In this document: one piece after another, positions 6,907 to 15,470 of the stretch | How positions within the stretch are numbered: position 1 is the stretch's first letter | Layout of the letters: every line of letters starts with the position of its first letter | Source of the DNA: Bacillota bacterium | GTDB lineage: Bacteria; Bacillota_A; Clostridia; Lachnospirales; WQUN01 | Direction: 5' to 3' | NCBI GenBank assembly: GCA_009786175.1 | Contig: WQTQ01000204.1 | Span: 1 to 19,936 of the forward strand | DNA length: 19,936 bases | Position numbers and translations under genes: made by a program | Notes under the pieces: model-generated | What the model was told of the DNA's origin: nothing | Databases searched by the model: none | The model's input: the letters and a program-made list of their open reading frames with translations, nothing else

Positions 6907-7914
6907 ATGAAAAATTTTTCGAGCATGATAAAGCAAAGCCGCCCATATTCAGATTATATAATCTTCGGCTTGTTATTGTGTACCATCCCCTTTCTTGTGG
7001 ACCTGGGCATTTTCCGTTTTGGTTGGCTTACTATTGTTGTTTTTGTTCTTGTATATGCAATTGCCGGGCTGGGGCTTAACCTGCTAATTGGTTACGGCGG
7101 CCTTGTATCCCTGGGGACTGCGGGGTTTATGGGACTTGGTGCATACCTGACTGCATTTTTTACACAAAATTGGGGCTGGGACTTCTTACCTTCTCTGGTT
7201 GTGACAGTAATAATAACAAGTTTACTGGGTATCCTGGTGGGGATACTCTCCCTGCGGGTAGAGGGCTTCTTCCTGGCAATGGCAACTCTTGCTATTTCGG
7301 AAATTTTCCGGGAAGTTTTTATTGAGTTTGCAGATTTTACAAACAGCCATAGCGGCAGACGGGCAGGCTTTCCCGAGTTTTTTGGCTTTTCCCTTAACCG
7401 CAACCAAACTTATTGGTTAATTGTGTTCTTTTTGATAATTGCCATGATTGTTGCATATAACTTTGCAAACAGCCGTACAGGCCGCGCGCTTTCCGCCATG
7501 CGCGGCAGTGAAGCCGCTGCCACCGCAATGGGTGTAAATATCCTAAAATACAGGATAATTGCATTTGCAACCTCTACGGCTTTTGCCGGGTTAAGCGGCG
7601 TTTTGTATATGCACTTTTTCCGCTTTACAAACCCAAATGTGTGGACATTTGTGCTTTCTTTAATGCTTTTTGCGTCGGTGGTTATAGGTGGGGTGCGCTC
7701 TATAGCAGGTACAGTTGTTGGAGCATTTGTAGTTTTTGGCGCACCGGATTTAATACTTGCAAATCTGCCGGTCATTGGCAATATTAACGGTATGCCATTT
7801 GTGTTTACCGGGGTATTGATTATTATTGTAGTTTTATACTACCCGGCCGGCGTGGTTTACATCTGGCAGGATATTAAAAAACTTGCACAGAAACTTAGAG
7901 GAGGTGCGTTATGA
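6907..7914 (+). CDS. livM: Liv-type ABC transporter permease, LivM-like
   Basis: The 335-aa integral membrane protein carries LivM signatures: '[20 protein letters not shown]' in the N-terminal third, '[20 protein letters not shown]' in the middle and the ATPase-coupling loop '[20 protein letters not shown]'. Typical LivM proteins are 300-430 aa, so this is a short, complete form. Start ATG 6907 follows GGTGA. It starts 10 bases after livH and its TGA overlaps the livG ATG (ATGA at 7911-7914), showing translational coupling. Forms the permease heterodimer with the preceding gene product. Confidence 0.9.
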   Translation: MKNFSSMIKQSRPYSDYIIFGLLLCTIPFLVDLGIFRFGWLTIVVFVLVYAIAGLGLNLLIGYGGLVSLGTAGFMGLGAYLTAFFTQNWGWDFLPSLVVTVIITSLLGILVGILSLRVEGFFLAMATLAISEIFREVFIEFADFTNSHSGRRAGFPEFFGFSLNRNQTYWLIVFFLIIAMIVAYNFANSRTGRALSAMRGSEAAATAMGVNILKYRIIAFATSTAFAGLSGVLYMHFFRFTNPNVWTFVLSLMLFASVVIGGVRSIAGTVVGAFVVFGAPDLILANLPVIGNINGMPFVFTGVLIIIVVLYYPAGVVYIWQDIKKLAQKLRGGAL

Positions 7915-8690
7915 GCCTACTTAAAGTAGAAAACCTGTCTATTTCGTTTGGTGGCCTAAAGGCGGTAGATGACCTGTCTTTCGAAATGAACGAAGGAGAG
8001 GCATATGGCATAATTGGCCCAAACGGCGCAGGTAAAACCACGGCATTTAACTGTATCACTCAATTCTATAAACCAAACGAGGGCAAGGTGTTGTTTAAGT
8101 CTCGTGACGGTAAAGTGGTTGACCTTGTTACCAAAAAGTCTCATGAAATTATTGGCCTTGGTCTTGTTCGTACTTTTCAAAATGTTGAACTTATTGCAAG
8201 CCTTTCTGTAATTGACAATTTATTGGTTGGTGCGCATACCGCGTTTAAATCCGGTTTAGCTTCCCAAGTGCTGCGCCTGCCAAAAGCCAAACGGGAAGAA
8301 AAACTAATGCGTGACAAGGCAGAGGAAGTGCTTACAAACTTAGGGCTGATTCAAATTAAAGACATGCCTGCAATAATGCAGCCTTACGGTGTACAAAAAC
8401 GAATCGAACTTGGCCGTACGTTAATGCTTTCGCCAAAATTAATTATTTTAGATGAACCTGCGGCAGGGTTAAACGACGTGGAAACAGAGGCATTGGTACA
8501 AGTAGTAAAAGATATTTCGGCACAGTATAAATGCGGCATTTTGTTGGTAGAGCATGACATGAACTTTGTATCTAATGTTTGCCAGCGTATTTGTGCAATT
8601 TCCTTTGGCAAACGTCTTGCAATTGGTACGCCGGATGAAATAAAAGTAAACCCAATGGTGCAAGAGGCATATTTGGGTAAAAGTGAGTAG
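7911..8690 (+). CDS. livG: Liv-type ABC transporter ATPase, LivG-like
   Basis: The 259-aa ATPase has Walker A GPNGAGKT (36-43), the Q-loop Gln90 in 'VRTFQNVEL', a LivG-type degenerate signature 'PYGVQKR' (158-164), Walker B LIILDEP (177-183) and H-loop His215 in 'LLVEHDM'. 'AAGLN' after Walker B is also LivG-like. AGAGGAGGTG precedes the ATG that overlaps the livM stop. It powers import together with LivF. The stop is TAG at 8688-8690, one of several true TAG stops in this window. Confidence 0.92.
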   Translation: MSLLKVENLSISFGGLKAVDDLSFEMNEGEAYGIIGPNGAGKTTAFNCITQFYKPNEGKVLFKSRDGKVVDLVTKKSHEIIGLGLVRTFQNVELIASLSVIDNLLVGAHTAFKSGLASQVLRLPKAKREEKLMRDKAEEVLTNLGLIQIKDMPAIMQPYGVQKRIELGRTLMLSPKLIILDEPAAGLNDVETEALVQVVKDISAQYKCGILLVEHDMNFVSNVCQRICAISFGKRLAIGTPDEIKVNPMVQEAYLGKSE

Positions 8691-8697
8691 GTGTAAT

Positions 8698-9405
8698 ATG
8701 GTTGCGTTAGAAGTGCAAAACCTAGAGGTTAGCTACGGTTTTATAAAGGCTGTAAAAGGTATAAGCCTTAAAGTGGATGAAGGGCAAATTGTCACATTGC
8801 TGGGCAGCAATGGCGCAGGCAAGTCTTCTACAATACGCGCAATTTGCGGGGTAATAGAATCCAAGGGTACAATTTCGCTTTTTGGTAAAAAAATATCCGG
8901 AATGGCAGTAAATAAAATTGCAAAACAGGGCATGCTGGTTTGCCCGGAAGGACGGCATGTTTTCAAAGAACTAACCGTTGAAGACAACCTATTAACCGGT
9001 GCATTTACCGTAAGTAAGGGCCAAAAAGCAGAGAATTTTAAGCGAGTATACCGTTATTTTCCGGTTTTACAGGAAAGAAAAAGGCAAATTGCTCAAACCT
9101 TATCCGGTGGGGAACAACAGATGCTTGCCATAGGGCGCGCGCTTATGGGCAGCCCAAAACTGCTTATGCTGGACGAACCTTCCCTTGGGCTTGCGCCCTT
9201 AATTGTACGGGATGTGTTTGAAATAATACAAAACATAAGGGCAGACGGCACTACTATTTTGCTGGTAGAACAGAATGCCCTTAGCGCGTTAAAAATTGCA
9301 GATTACGCATATGTATTAGAAGTTGGGCAGCTTAAAATGGAAGGCCCGGCAATGAAACTAATGCAAGACCCAATGTTGATTGAAGCCTATCTTGGAGGGA
9401 CATAG
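8698..9405 (+). CDS. livF: Liv-type ABC transporter ATPase, LivF-like
   Basis: The 235-aa ATPase shows Walker A GSNGAGKSS (36-44), 'VCPEGRHVF' (81-89) at the Q-loop as in LivF, a full LSGGEQQ signature (135-141), Walker B LLMLDEP (155-161) and 'LLVEQNA' in place of the usual switch His, a LivF trait. I chose ATG 8698 over an upstream in-frame GTG (8683), because the GTG lies inside the end of livG and AGGTG precedes the ATG. It completes the heterodimeric ATPase with LivG. Only 55 bases separate it from the binding-protein gene. Confidence 0.92.
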   Translation: MVALEVQNLEVSYGFIKAVKGISLKVDEGQIVTLLGSNGAGKSSTIRAICGVIESKGTISLFGKKISGMAVNKIAKQGMLVCPEGRHVFKELTVEDNLLTGAFTVSKGQKAENFKRVYRYFPVLQERKRQIAQTLSGGEQQMLAIGRALMGSPKLLMLDEPSLGLAPLIVRDVFEIIQNIRADGTTILLVEQNALSALKIADYAYVLEVGQLKMEGPAMKLMQDPMLIEAYLGGT

Positions 9406-9460
9406 GGTAAAATCCTTACCTTCCGCAGGTGGAAATAATATAAAATTAGGAGGCAGCAAA

Positions 9461-10714
9461 ATGAAAAAAGTATTAAAACTGGTTTGTTTGGCATTGGCAG
9501 CGGTTATGTTAATCGGTACACTGGCTGCATGTCGCAACAATGAGGGAATGCAAGGCGTAACAGCCGACACAATTACTGTAGGTAACGCGGCATCAACATC
9601 CGGGCCATTGGCCTTTGTAGGTGTGCCATTTAATGCGGGCATCCTTGCTTATTTCGACATGGTAAACCGTGCAGGCGGTATACATGGCCGCACAATTGAA
9701 TTTGTTCACCACGACGACGGCGGCGACCCTGTACTTGGCATGGCTCATATCGAATCTCTTATGCATGATGACAGCGTTTATGCAATCGTGGGCCATTTTG
9801 GCACAGGAACGATTGGTGCAACACTGGATATGCTTAAAGAAGAGGGTATTCCGGTAGTATATTTTGCATCCGGCTGGAGCGGCTTGTTTAATGACAGTGC
9901 ACACACTATAGCCGAAGGACGCAACCTTTTCCCTGTACAGCCTATCTTTATTGCTGAGGGCCGTGTACTTGTAGCCAGGGCAGTAGAGGAATACAGAGCA
10001 ACCAACATAGGTGTAATTTTTACAAATGACGATGCAGGGCAAGATATGATGCAAGGCATAACATATCAGGCAAATGCTTTGGGGGTTAATGTTGTATCGG
10101 AATCTGTTTCCCCAGGGCAAGTAGACGTTTCTTCTGCGGTACTTCGCATGGTTCAGGCAGATGTGGATGTGGTTATTGCCGCAACAATACAAGTAACACT
10201 GCCCACAATTATTAATGCAATTGTAGCATCCGGGCTTGACATTCCTGTTTTTACATCTTATGTAAGTGCCGATGCCGCAACCTTGGCAGGTTTTACCGCA
10301 GACTATTTAGGTGCCGGAGCAACTTTTCCAATTTACGCAACTGCATGGCTTGATATTGGCGTTTATCCCAATTTTACACCGGATACACTAAATTTTGTTG
10401 CGGGAATGACTGATTTTGGCAATCCGGAATTGGCTGACAACGCATTTGCGATGGCAGGCTGGATAGCCGGTGCTACATTCGTAAGCGGCCTAAGAAATAT
10501 GGACGGTGACGATTGGTCATGGGATGCATTTTTTGACGCAATGGAATCCGCGCCAATACACCTGCCAATGGGCCCGATAATGGATTTTTCTAATGGAGCA
10601 CGTACAGGCACAGACGCATTGCAGTTACTGCGTGCAGACATTGCCGGCAGTGAATGGGTGACAGTGCGCCCAATGGAATTGCTAAGTTCTATCGTGCAAA
10701 GGATTCAAAGATAA
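9461..10714 (+). CDS. Liv-type substrate-binding lipoprotein
   Basis: The 417-aa protein begins with a lipoprotein signal (MKKVLKL, hydrophobic stretch, lipobox LAAC with Cys24), so it sits on the outer membrane face in a Gram-positive cell. The rest is a periplasmic-binding-protein type I fold of the Liv/amide group: 'ITVGNAASTSGPLAFVGVPF' opening, 'VNRAGGIHGRTIEFVHHDDG', then 'VYAIVGHFGTGTIGATLDML' and 'IGVIFTNDDAGQDMMQG'. Start ATG 9461 has GGAGG seven bases upstream; the open frame reaches back to 9380 only by chance. It delivers the ligand to LivHMGF. Its stop TAA overlaps the start of the CoA-transferase gene by one base. The ligand cannot be deduced; adjoining enzymes favour a carboxylic acid (inference). 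Confidence 0.9.
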   Translation: MKKVLKLVCLALAAVMLIGTLAACRNNEGMQGVTADTITVGNAASTSGPLAFVGVPFNAGILAYFDMVNRAGGIHGRTIEFVHHDDGGDPVLGMAHIESLMHDDSVYAIVGHFGTGTIGATLDMLKEEGIPVVYFASGWSGLFNDSAHTIAEGRNLFPVQPIFIAEGRVLVARAVEEYRATNIGVIFTNDDAGQDMMQGITYQANALGVNVVSESVSPGQVDVSSAVLRMVQADVDVVIAATIQVTLPTIINAIVASGLDIPVFTSYVSADAATLAGFTADYLGAGATFPIYATAWLDIGVYPNFTPDTLNFVAGMTDFGNPELADNAFAMAGWIAGATFVSGLRNMDGDDWSWDAFFDAMESAPIHLPMGPIMDFSNGARTGTDALQLLRADIAGSEWVTVRPMELLSSIVQRIQR

Positions 10715-12003
10715 TGAAGACAGTAACACTTGACCAGGCTCTGGCACTTGTAACCGATGATTGCCACATTGTAACCGGACTTGGGGCGGCAGAAGCACAG
10801 GATTTTATGAATAAAATCCACACATTGGCCGGTAAGGTTAGGAATATTACCATTACCAATTGCTTACCAATGTCTAAGTGCGAATTTTTGGGTAAGGAAT
10901 TTTCCGATACATTTAACATCAACGGCTGGTTTTATTCTCCGCCTTTAAGGGCCGCCCACCCTAACGGAAATGTATCATTTGTGCCAAACCATTTACATTT
11001 GGCCGGTAAGAAAAGACTTTCCCATGTTCCTGCCCCTACAATTTATGTTGGTGCGGCAACCATGCCCGATAAGCATGGGTATATGAGCCTTTCTGTAAGC
11101 AACACCTATGAAAAGCGTATGATAGAGCATGCCGACGTTGTAATTTTGGAAGTTAACCCTAACTACCCCCGTTCTTTTGGGGATGTGGAGGTAAATGCAC
11201 GGGACATAGACTGTATTGTAGTAACGGATTATGACGTTCCTGTTTTGTCGGATGTACCGACATCTGAACGTGACGATGCAATTGGAAAGCATATTGCAGG
11301 GTACATTAATGACGGGGATTGTATCCAATTTGGTATTGGCGGCATACCCAATGCCGTTGCAAATGCATTAATGTCTAAGGTTAACCTTGGTGTGCATACC
11401 GAAATGTTAACATCCGGTATTGTAAAACTTGCCAAGCATGGCGCAGTAAACGGGAGCCACAAGACTTTGCATAGGGGTAAAATTGTTGCAACATTTGCTC
11501 TTGGCACAAAAGAAGTTTACGATTTTATCGACGACAATCCATCGGTGCTTATTATGGACGGCAATTACGTAAACGACCCTGCGATAATTGGCCTGAACGA
11601 TAATCAGGTTTCTATCAACACTACCTTAGAAATTGATCTGACGGGACAATGCTGTTCGGAATCTATTGGCCATAGGCAGTTTAGTGGTACAGGCGGACAA
11701 GCAGATACGGCAATTGGTGCCCAACGTGCAAAAAATGGCCGTTCATTTATAGCGTTATATTCTACCGCAAATGTAAAAAATGAAACCGGGGAAAGGGTGC
11801 AGGTTTCCAAAATTGTGCCAACACTAAAACCCGGGGCAGTTGTTTCACTTTCCCGCAATGATGTTGACTTTGTTGTTACAGAATATGGTGTTGCCGCCCT
11901 TAGGGGAACAAGTGTAAAAGAGCGTGTAGAGAGACTGATTGCCATTTCTCACCCGGATTACAGAGATGAACTTAAACATGAGGCCGGGAAATTGATGTAT
12001 TAG
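10714..12003 (+). CDS. CoA-transferase of the acetyl-CoA hydrolase/transferase family
   Basis: A 429-aa family I-like CoA-transferase related to butyrate:acetyl-CoA and 4-hydroxybutyrate CoA-transferases. Visible motifs are 'FGIGGIPNAVANAL' (206-219), the likely catalytic Glu230 in 'LGVHTEMLTSG', 'GTGGQAD' (325-331) in the CoA site, and 'FVVTEYGVAALRGTSVKERV' near the C-terminus. The length matches the family. ATG 10714 overlaps the preceding TAA (TAATG), so an in-frame ATG at 10654 is rejected: it lies inside the upstream gene and would add 20 unrelated residues. Role: activates an imported or internal acid by taking CoA from acetyl- or another acyl-CoA without ATP. Partner acids are unknown. 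Confidence 0.85.
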   Translation: MKTVTLDQALALVTDDCHIVTGLGAAEAQDFMNKIHTLAGKVRNITITNCLPMSKCEFLGKEFSDTFNINGWFYSPPLRAAHPNGNVSFVPNHLHLAGKKRLSHVPAPTIYVGAATMPDKHGYMSLSVSNTYEKRMIEHADVVILEVNPNYPRSFGDVEVNARDIDCIVVTDYDVPVLSDVPTSERDDAIGKHIAGYINDGDCIQFGIGGIPNAVANALMSKVNLGVHTEMLTSGIVKLAKHGAVNGSHKTLHRGKIVATFALGTKEVYDFIDDNPSVLIMDGNYVNDPAIIGLNDNQVSINTTLEIDLTGQCCSESIGHRQFSGTGGQADTAIGAQRAKNGRSFIALYSTANVKNETGERVQVSKIVPTLKPGAVVSLSRNDVDFVVTEYGVAALRGTSVKERVERLIAISHPDYRDELKHEAGKLMY

Positions 12004-12016
12004 TAAGGAGTTTTTT

Positions 12017-12838
12017 ATGGCAAAATTCGAATTTAAAAACAAAAAAATTTACTACGAAACCCATGGCGAAACCGGATACCCCATAGTTTTGTTAAATGGG
12101 ATAATGATGTCCACACTTAGCTGGCATGGGTTTGTACCATCTTTTTCTGCCAATAACAGGCTAATTCTTATGGACTTTTTTGACCAGGGCCAGTCTGACA
12201 AATACCGGGACGAAGTCTATAACCAGGACCTGCAAGTGGCGGCTTTAAAAGCACTGTTAGAGCATCTTAACCTGGAAGAAGTGGCGTTGGCCGGTATTTC
12301 CTATGGCGGCAATGTGGCGTTAAAATTCGCAGCCGAACACCCAAGCAGCGTAAGCAAACTTGTTGTATTTAACGTGGCGGCTAAAACCGGGGATTGGTTA
12401 AAAGAATTGGGCGAAAGCTGGATAAAAAGCATGGATGACCCTGTCCAGTTTTACAACACAACAATACCTGTTATTTATTCCCCGGAGTTTTATAATAACA
12501 ATCCGGAATGGGTGAAACTTCGCAAGGATTTTTTAACCCGGCATATTTTTACAAACAAAGAGTTTTTGAAAGGAGTGGAACGCCTAACCAACAGTGCCAA
12601 TGACTATGACGTGTCAGGTAAACTGGACAGTATTACAGCCAAAACTCTTATTGTAGCCAGTGAATTTGACCCTATAACCCCTGTATTTGAACACCGCAAA
12701 CTACACGAAGGCATCACAAATTCGGAATTTATTATTCTGCCAAACACAGGCCATGCAACAATGTATGAACGGCCTGCAGTGTTTGCAAGCTTATTGCTTG
12801 GTTTTATTAATACGAATTTGGAAGCCTTAAAAGTATGA
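12017..12838 (+). CDS. Alpha/beta hydrolase (esterase, thioesterase or C-C hydrolase type)
   Basis: This 273-aa cytosolic protein has a complete catalytic set: oxyanion segment 'VLLNGIMMSTLSW' (24-36), nucleophile Ser95 in 'AGISYGGN', acid Asp218 in 'VASEFDPITP' and His246 in 'NTGHATMYERP'. No signal peptide. AAGGAG lies seven bases before the ATG. The fold family includes MenH-like, BioH-like and meta-cleavage C-C hydrolases; lid residues (about 125-195) are too variable to choose. Position after a CoA-transferase and before a ketoacyl reductase suggests action on an acyl-CoA or a beta-dicarbonyl intermediate (inference). Confidence 0.85.
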   Translation: MAKFEFKNKKIYYETHGETGYPIVLLNGIMMSTLSWHGFVPSFSANNRLILMDFFDQGQSDKYRDEVYNQDLQVAALKALLEHLNLEEVALAGISYGGNVALKFAAEHPSSVSKLVVFNVAAKTGDWLKELGESWIKSMDDPVQFYNTTIPVIYSPEFYNNNPEWVKLRKDFLTRHIFTNKEFLKGVERLTNSANDYDVSGKLDSITAKTLIVASEFDPITPVFEHRKLHEGITNSEFIILPNTGHATMYERPAVFASLLLGFINTNLEALKV

Positions 12839-12858
12839 GAAAAGATAGGAGAATAACA

Positions 12859-13578
12859 ATGCGTTTAAAAGATAAAGTTGCCATTGTAACAGGCGGCGCA
12901 AAAGGGATTGGGCAAAGCATAGCCCAGTATTATGCAAAAGAAGGCGCAAGAGTAGTTGCCTGCGACATGATTGAACTTACCTACAGCGACCCTAATGTTG
13001 AATTTTACAAACTGGATGTATCCTCCTCTAACGAATGTGAAACATTTTTCAAGTTTGTATCCGAAAAATATCAAAAAATTGATATTTTGGTAAACAACGC
13101 GGGTATCACCCGTGATGCCCTAACCCGTAAAATGACAGATGAACAATGGCTGCAAGTAATTAACGTTAACTTAAATGCTATTTTTTATCTAACACGGCAT
13201 ATTGGGCCGTTTATGCAAGGTGCCGGTGGCGGCTCAATTATCAATATTTCCTCTATTGTAGGCGAATTTGGAAATATTGGTCAAGCTAACTATGCCGCCA
13301 CTAAATCTGCATTATTCGGCTTGACCAAAACCTGGGCAAAGGAATTTGCTATGCGAGGCGGCAATGTTCGTGTTAATGCCATTACACCGGGGTATATCAT
13401 GACAGATATTTTAAAGACTGTGCCCCAGGATTTACTGGACAAATTTACCGCCCAAACAATGCTTGGCCGCCTTGGCCAGCCAGAAGATATTGCAAAGGCT
13501 GCACTGTTTTTGGCAAGTGATGATTCTGTATATATTACCGGGCAAATTCTTGGAGTTAACGGTGGTATGAGGCTGTAG
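12859..13578 (+). CDS. FabG-like short-chain dehydrogenase/reductase
   Basis: A 239-aa classical SDR closest in look to 3-oxoacyl-ACP/CoA reductases. It has the TGGAKGIG nucleotide motif (11-18), NNAG (79-82), catalytic Ser132, Tyr145 and Lys149 ('NISS', 'YAATK') and 'PGYIMTDI' (178-185). Asp36 at the end of the second strand suggests NAD(H) rather than NADP(H). I chose ATG 12859, with ATAGGAG seven bases upstream, over the in-frame ATG at 12835 that overlaps the hydrolase stop. Last gene of the operon, followed by the palindromic terminator at 13594. Likely reduces a 3-oxo, or oxidises a 3-hydroxy, acyl group made by its neighbours. Confidence 0.88.
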   Translation: MRLKDKVAIVTGGAKGIGQSIAQYYAKEGARVVACDMIELTYSDPNVEFYKLDVSSSNECETFFKFVSEKYQKIDILVNNAGITRDALTRKMTDEQWLQVINVNLNAIFYLTRHIGPFMQGAGGGSIINISSIVGEFGNIGQANYAATKSALFGLTKTWAKEFAMRGGNVRVNAITPGYIMTDILKTVPQDLLDKFTAQTMLGRLGQPEDIAKAALFLASDDSVYITGQILGVNGGMRL

Positions 13579-13593
13579 ACTGCAAATAAAGCG

Positions 13594-13622
13594 ACCCCCT
13601 GATATCAGGGGGTACTTTTTTT
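13594..13622 (+). terminator. Operon terminator; left copy of a 36-bp direct repeat
   Basis: The perfect 20-bp palindrome ACCCCCTGATATCAGGGGGT (13594-13613) is followed by seven T (13616-13622). It ends the metabolic operon. The stretch 13592-13627 is identical to 15253-15288, and the two copies bracket the XRE/Rep genes. Confidence 0.85.
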
Positions 13623-13682
13623 AAGCTTTATAGGCACAGAACCTTACTAACAGGGGGGTACAATGTACATGCACATAGCACC

Positions 13683-13713
13683 TTGATGAAATGCTAATGA
13701 CATAGTATTATGT
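13683..13713 (+). promoter_or_regulatory. Promoter and probable operator of the XRE gene
   Basis: TTGATG (13683-13688), 17 bp and TATTAT (13706-13711) form a good sigma-A promoter about 40 bp before the XRE start. The -10 lies inside the inverted repeat ACATA-GTAT-TATGT (13700-13713), and GTAC-AAT-GTAC occurs upstream at 13658-13668. Both could be autoregulatory operators. Confidence 0.6.
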
Positions 13714-13751
13714 ACTTGAATAATATTACGCATTTCCAAGGAGTGTTTTAA

Positions 13752-14120
13752 ATGTCTTTTAGCACCAAATTAAAGGAACTTCGCTTGCAAAATAACTTGT
13801 CACAGGAACAGTTGTCAAGAAAACTTGATATTACAACGCGCCCGTATATCGACTATGAAAAGGGAAAAAAATATCCACCTGTAGAAGTGCTTGTTCGCAT
13901 GGCAAGGTTTTTCGAGGTAAGCATATCCTATCTAATGGATGAGCAGGACGAGCTTCCAACGAATCCAAATGTGCATGAGTCGATATATGGGACACATAAA
14001 GCAGATAATTTAATCAAAGAAATTAGCGGTCTGTTTATGGGGGAAGAATTGTCTGAAACGAATAAAGATGCTGTTATGGCTGCATTGCAAAAGGCATACA
14101 GGATATCGAAGAATAAGTAA
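13752..14120 (+). CDS. XRE/Cro-CI family regulator, 122 aa
   Basis: Residues about 6-61 are an HTH_3 domain: 'LKELRLQNNLSQEQLSRKLD', then 'YIDYEKGKKYPPVEVLVRMA' and 'FFEVSISYLMDE'. The C-terminal 60 residues are acidic and helical with no recognised domain, perhaps for dimerisation or inducer sensing. CCAAGGAG lies eight bases before the ATG. The gene is followed after about 60 bases by the Rep_trans gene in the same direction. XRE regulators are regular partners of Rep_trans/MobT genes in ICE and IME modules and usually keep the module silent. Palindromes at its promoter fit autoregulation (inference). Confidence 0.88.
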   Translation: MSFSTKLKELRLQNNLSQEQLSRKLDITTRPYIDYEKGKKYPPVEVLVRMARFFEVSISYLMDEQDELPTNPNVHESIYGTHKADNLIKEISGLFMGEELSETNKDAVMAALQKAYRISKNK

Positions 14121-14182
14121 AATATTTTGAATCCGGCTAATCCCTAGGGTGTAATGCACTGATATTGTGATGGGGGATTTTT

Positions 14183-15163
14183 GTGGGTGATGAAACACTA
14201 ACAAAAGAAAATATTATTATCTACGATTGGCTTTCATTTTCTTCAAAAATCCATTCTGTTGAGCAAATTAAAGAAATTATTGGCTTTGCTGATGTAAAAT
14301 TTCAAGAAATATATGGTTTTTACGGATACAGCAAGAGGATTACTTATGAAGGTGTATCCATCTTGTATGGCGGTCATGCACCAAATATGGGTGTTATGCT
14401 AGATATGAGCGGCCAAGGCTGTCGCACCTTTGAAACACTGGGTAGCGGTAATTGGGAATCGTTGTTTGCACTAATAAAACAAGGGCAAAATAAAAAGCTC
14501 ATAAATATTTCTCGCCTTGACATAGCGTATGATGACCACATAGGCATACTTGATATTGAAAAAATAAGTAATGATACCGAAGCCGGAAATTACATAGCAA
14601 AAACGCGCAATTATGAAGTTATAAACAGTAACAAAGGAAGAACTGTCAACCACGGTAGTAAAGCTTCCGGCGCATACATTAGGATATATGACAAAGCAAA
14701 AGAACGCGGCTATACCGATGGTTGCCATTGGATACGTTTAGAGTTGCAGCTTCGTGATAAAAATGCATTGGGCTTCGTACAAAATGACACTGCTATTGGA
14801 GTAAAATTTCTGGGTGTCGTTTACAATTATCTCCGTTATGTAGTACCAAGCGCAACAGATACAAATAAACGCCGCTGGGTTGATGCTGACTATTGGCGAA
14901 ATTTCGTCGAGTCAACACAAAAAATACAAATATATCAGAAGCCCGGCATCGAATATAATGAAAGAAGTCTTGAAACGTTTGTATTACGCAACTCCGGTAA
15001 TAGTATAAATGTGTTTCGAAGGATTTTTGGTGATCAAAATTTACTCCATGCACTCGACATAATTGACAGCAAGGCCACATATTCGTTGAAACAGCAGAAA
15101 TTGATTAAAAAATATGAGGGACATCCTGTGCAAACACCGGCTATTATCACTGAAAATCAATAA
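14183..15163 (+). CDS. Rep_trans-type replication initiator / MobT-like relaxase
   Basis: The 326-aa protein matches the replication initiation factor family that includes staphylococcal RCR Rep proteins, ICEBs1 NicK and Tn916-type MobT. Visible signatures are 'IIYDWLSFS' (12-20), 'GQGCRTFETLGSGNWESLF' (78-96), 'ISRLDIAYDD' (109-118), 'YIRIYDKAKERG' (165-176) and 'HWIRLELQLR' (182-191). The family nicks one strand at an origin through a catalytic Tyr and stays covalently attached. GTG 14183 is preceded by TGGGGGA with six-base spacing. No partner mobilisation or integrase gene is present nearby. Length is close to NicK. It may drive replication of an excised circle or mobilisation by a resident ICE (inference). 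Confidence 0.85.
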   Translation: MGDETLTKENIIIYDWLSFSSKIHSVEQIKEIIGFADVKFQEIYGFYGYSKRITYEGVSILYGGHAPNMGVMLDMSGQGCRTFETLGSGNWESLFALIKQGQNKKLINISRLDIAYDDHIGILDIEKISNDTEAGNYIAKTRNYEVINSNKGRTVNHGSKASGAYIRIYDKAKERGYTDGCHWIRLELQLRDKNALGFVQNDTAIGVKFLGVVYNYLRYVVPSATDTNKRRWVDADYWRNFVESTQKIQIYQKPGIEYNERSLETFVLRNSGNSINVFRRIFGDQNLLHALDIIDSKATYSLKQQKLIKKYEGHPVQTPAIITENQ

Positions 15164-15254
15164 TCGAATACCAAGGTTGGCAACGACCAGCCCCCATAGT
15201 GGACTTTCACCACCGAGTTGTTAGTCATGCGTGGCCCACCAAAATAAAAAATCG

Positions 15255-15283
15255 ACCCCCTGATATCAGGGGGTACTTTTTTT
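15255..15283. terminator. Terminator after the Rep gene; right copy of the 36-bp repeat
   Basis: ACCCCCTGATATCAGGGGGT at 15255-15274 is followed by seven T at 15277-15283. On the minus strand the stem is followed by CGATTTTTTATTT, so it works in both directions. Identical over 36 bp to 13592-13627. Confidence 0.85.
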
Positions 15284-15357
15284 AAGCTCTATCAAACGCC
15301 GGGTTTATGGCGTACAAATTCTTCCTATCCATCCTATCTCTTGTTATCTCAAGGCAC

Positions 15358-15413
15358 TCGCCGAAATTACAAAGTTAAGTAACTGCCTTCAAAGCCTTGT
15401 GTGTAGCGGGTTT
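15358..15413. repeat. 56-bp direct repeat R1
   Basis: Positions 15358-15413 match 18443-18498 in 54 of 56 bases, in the same orientation, 3085 bp apart. Contains TACAAAGTTAAGTAA (15368-15382). CAAGGC (15350-15355) and GCCTTG (15394-15399) could pair around it. Possibly the end, origin or attachment site of the island between them. Confidence 0.8.
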
Positions 15414-15470
15414 GAGACATGTTGCGTTAAGCCAAAAAACATTCTGAAATGCCCCTGTTTCATTTGATTT

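Larger units (their letters stand above)
13592..15288. mobile_element. Candidate small integrated element (XRE regulator + Rep_trans) between 36-bp repeats
   Basis: Two identical 36-bp segments (13592-13627 and 15253-15288), each a full terminator plus TTAAGCT, lie 1661 bp apart. Between them are only a regulator gene and an initiator/relaxase gene, the minimal set of a rolling-circle replicon or IME. No integrase, resolvase or transposase is encoded. The terminator at the left belongs to the metabolic operon, so the right copy could be a target duplication made on insertion. Boundaries and mobility are inference; a tandem use of a common genomic terminator could also explain the repeat. Confidence 0.5.

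Noticed and set aside
15164..15252. Possible rolling-circle origin in the GTGGACTTTCACCAC stretch after the Rep gene
   Set aside because: A GTGG/CCAC hairpin is visible but no known nick motif; too short to support.
13592..15288. Calling the 36-bp repeats proven att sites or dif-like Xer sites
   Set aside because: They are also simple terminators and lack the two-arm XerC/XerD layout; left as a testable candidate.
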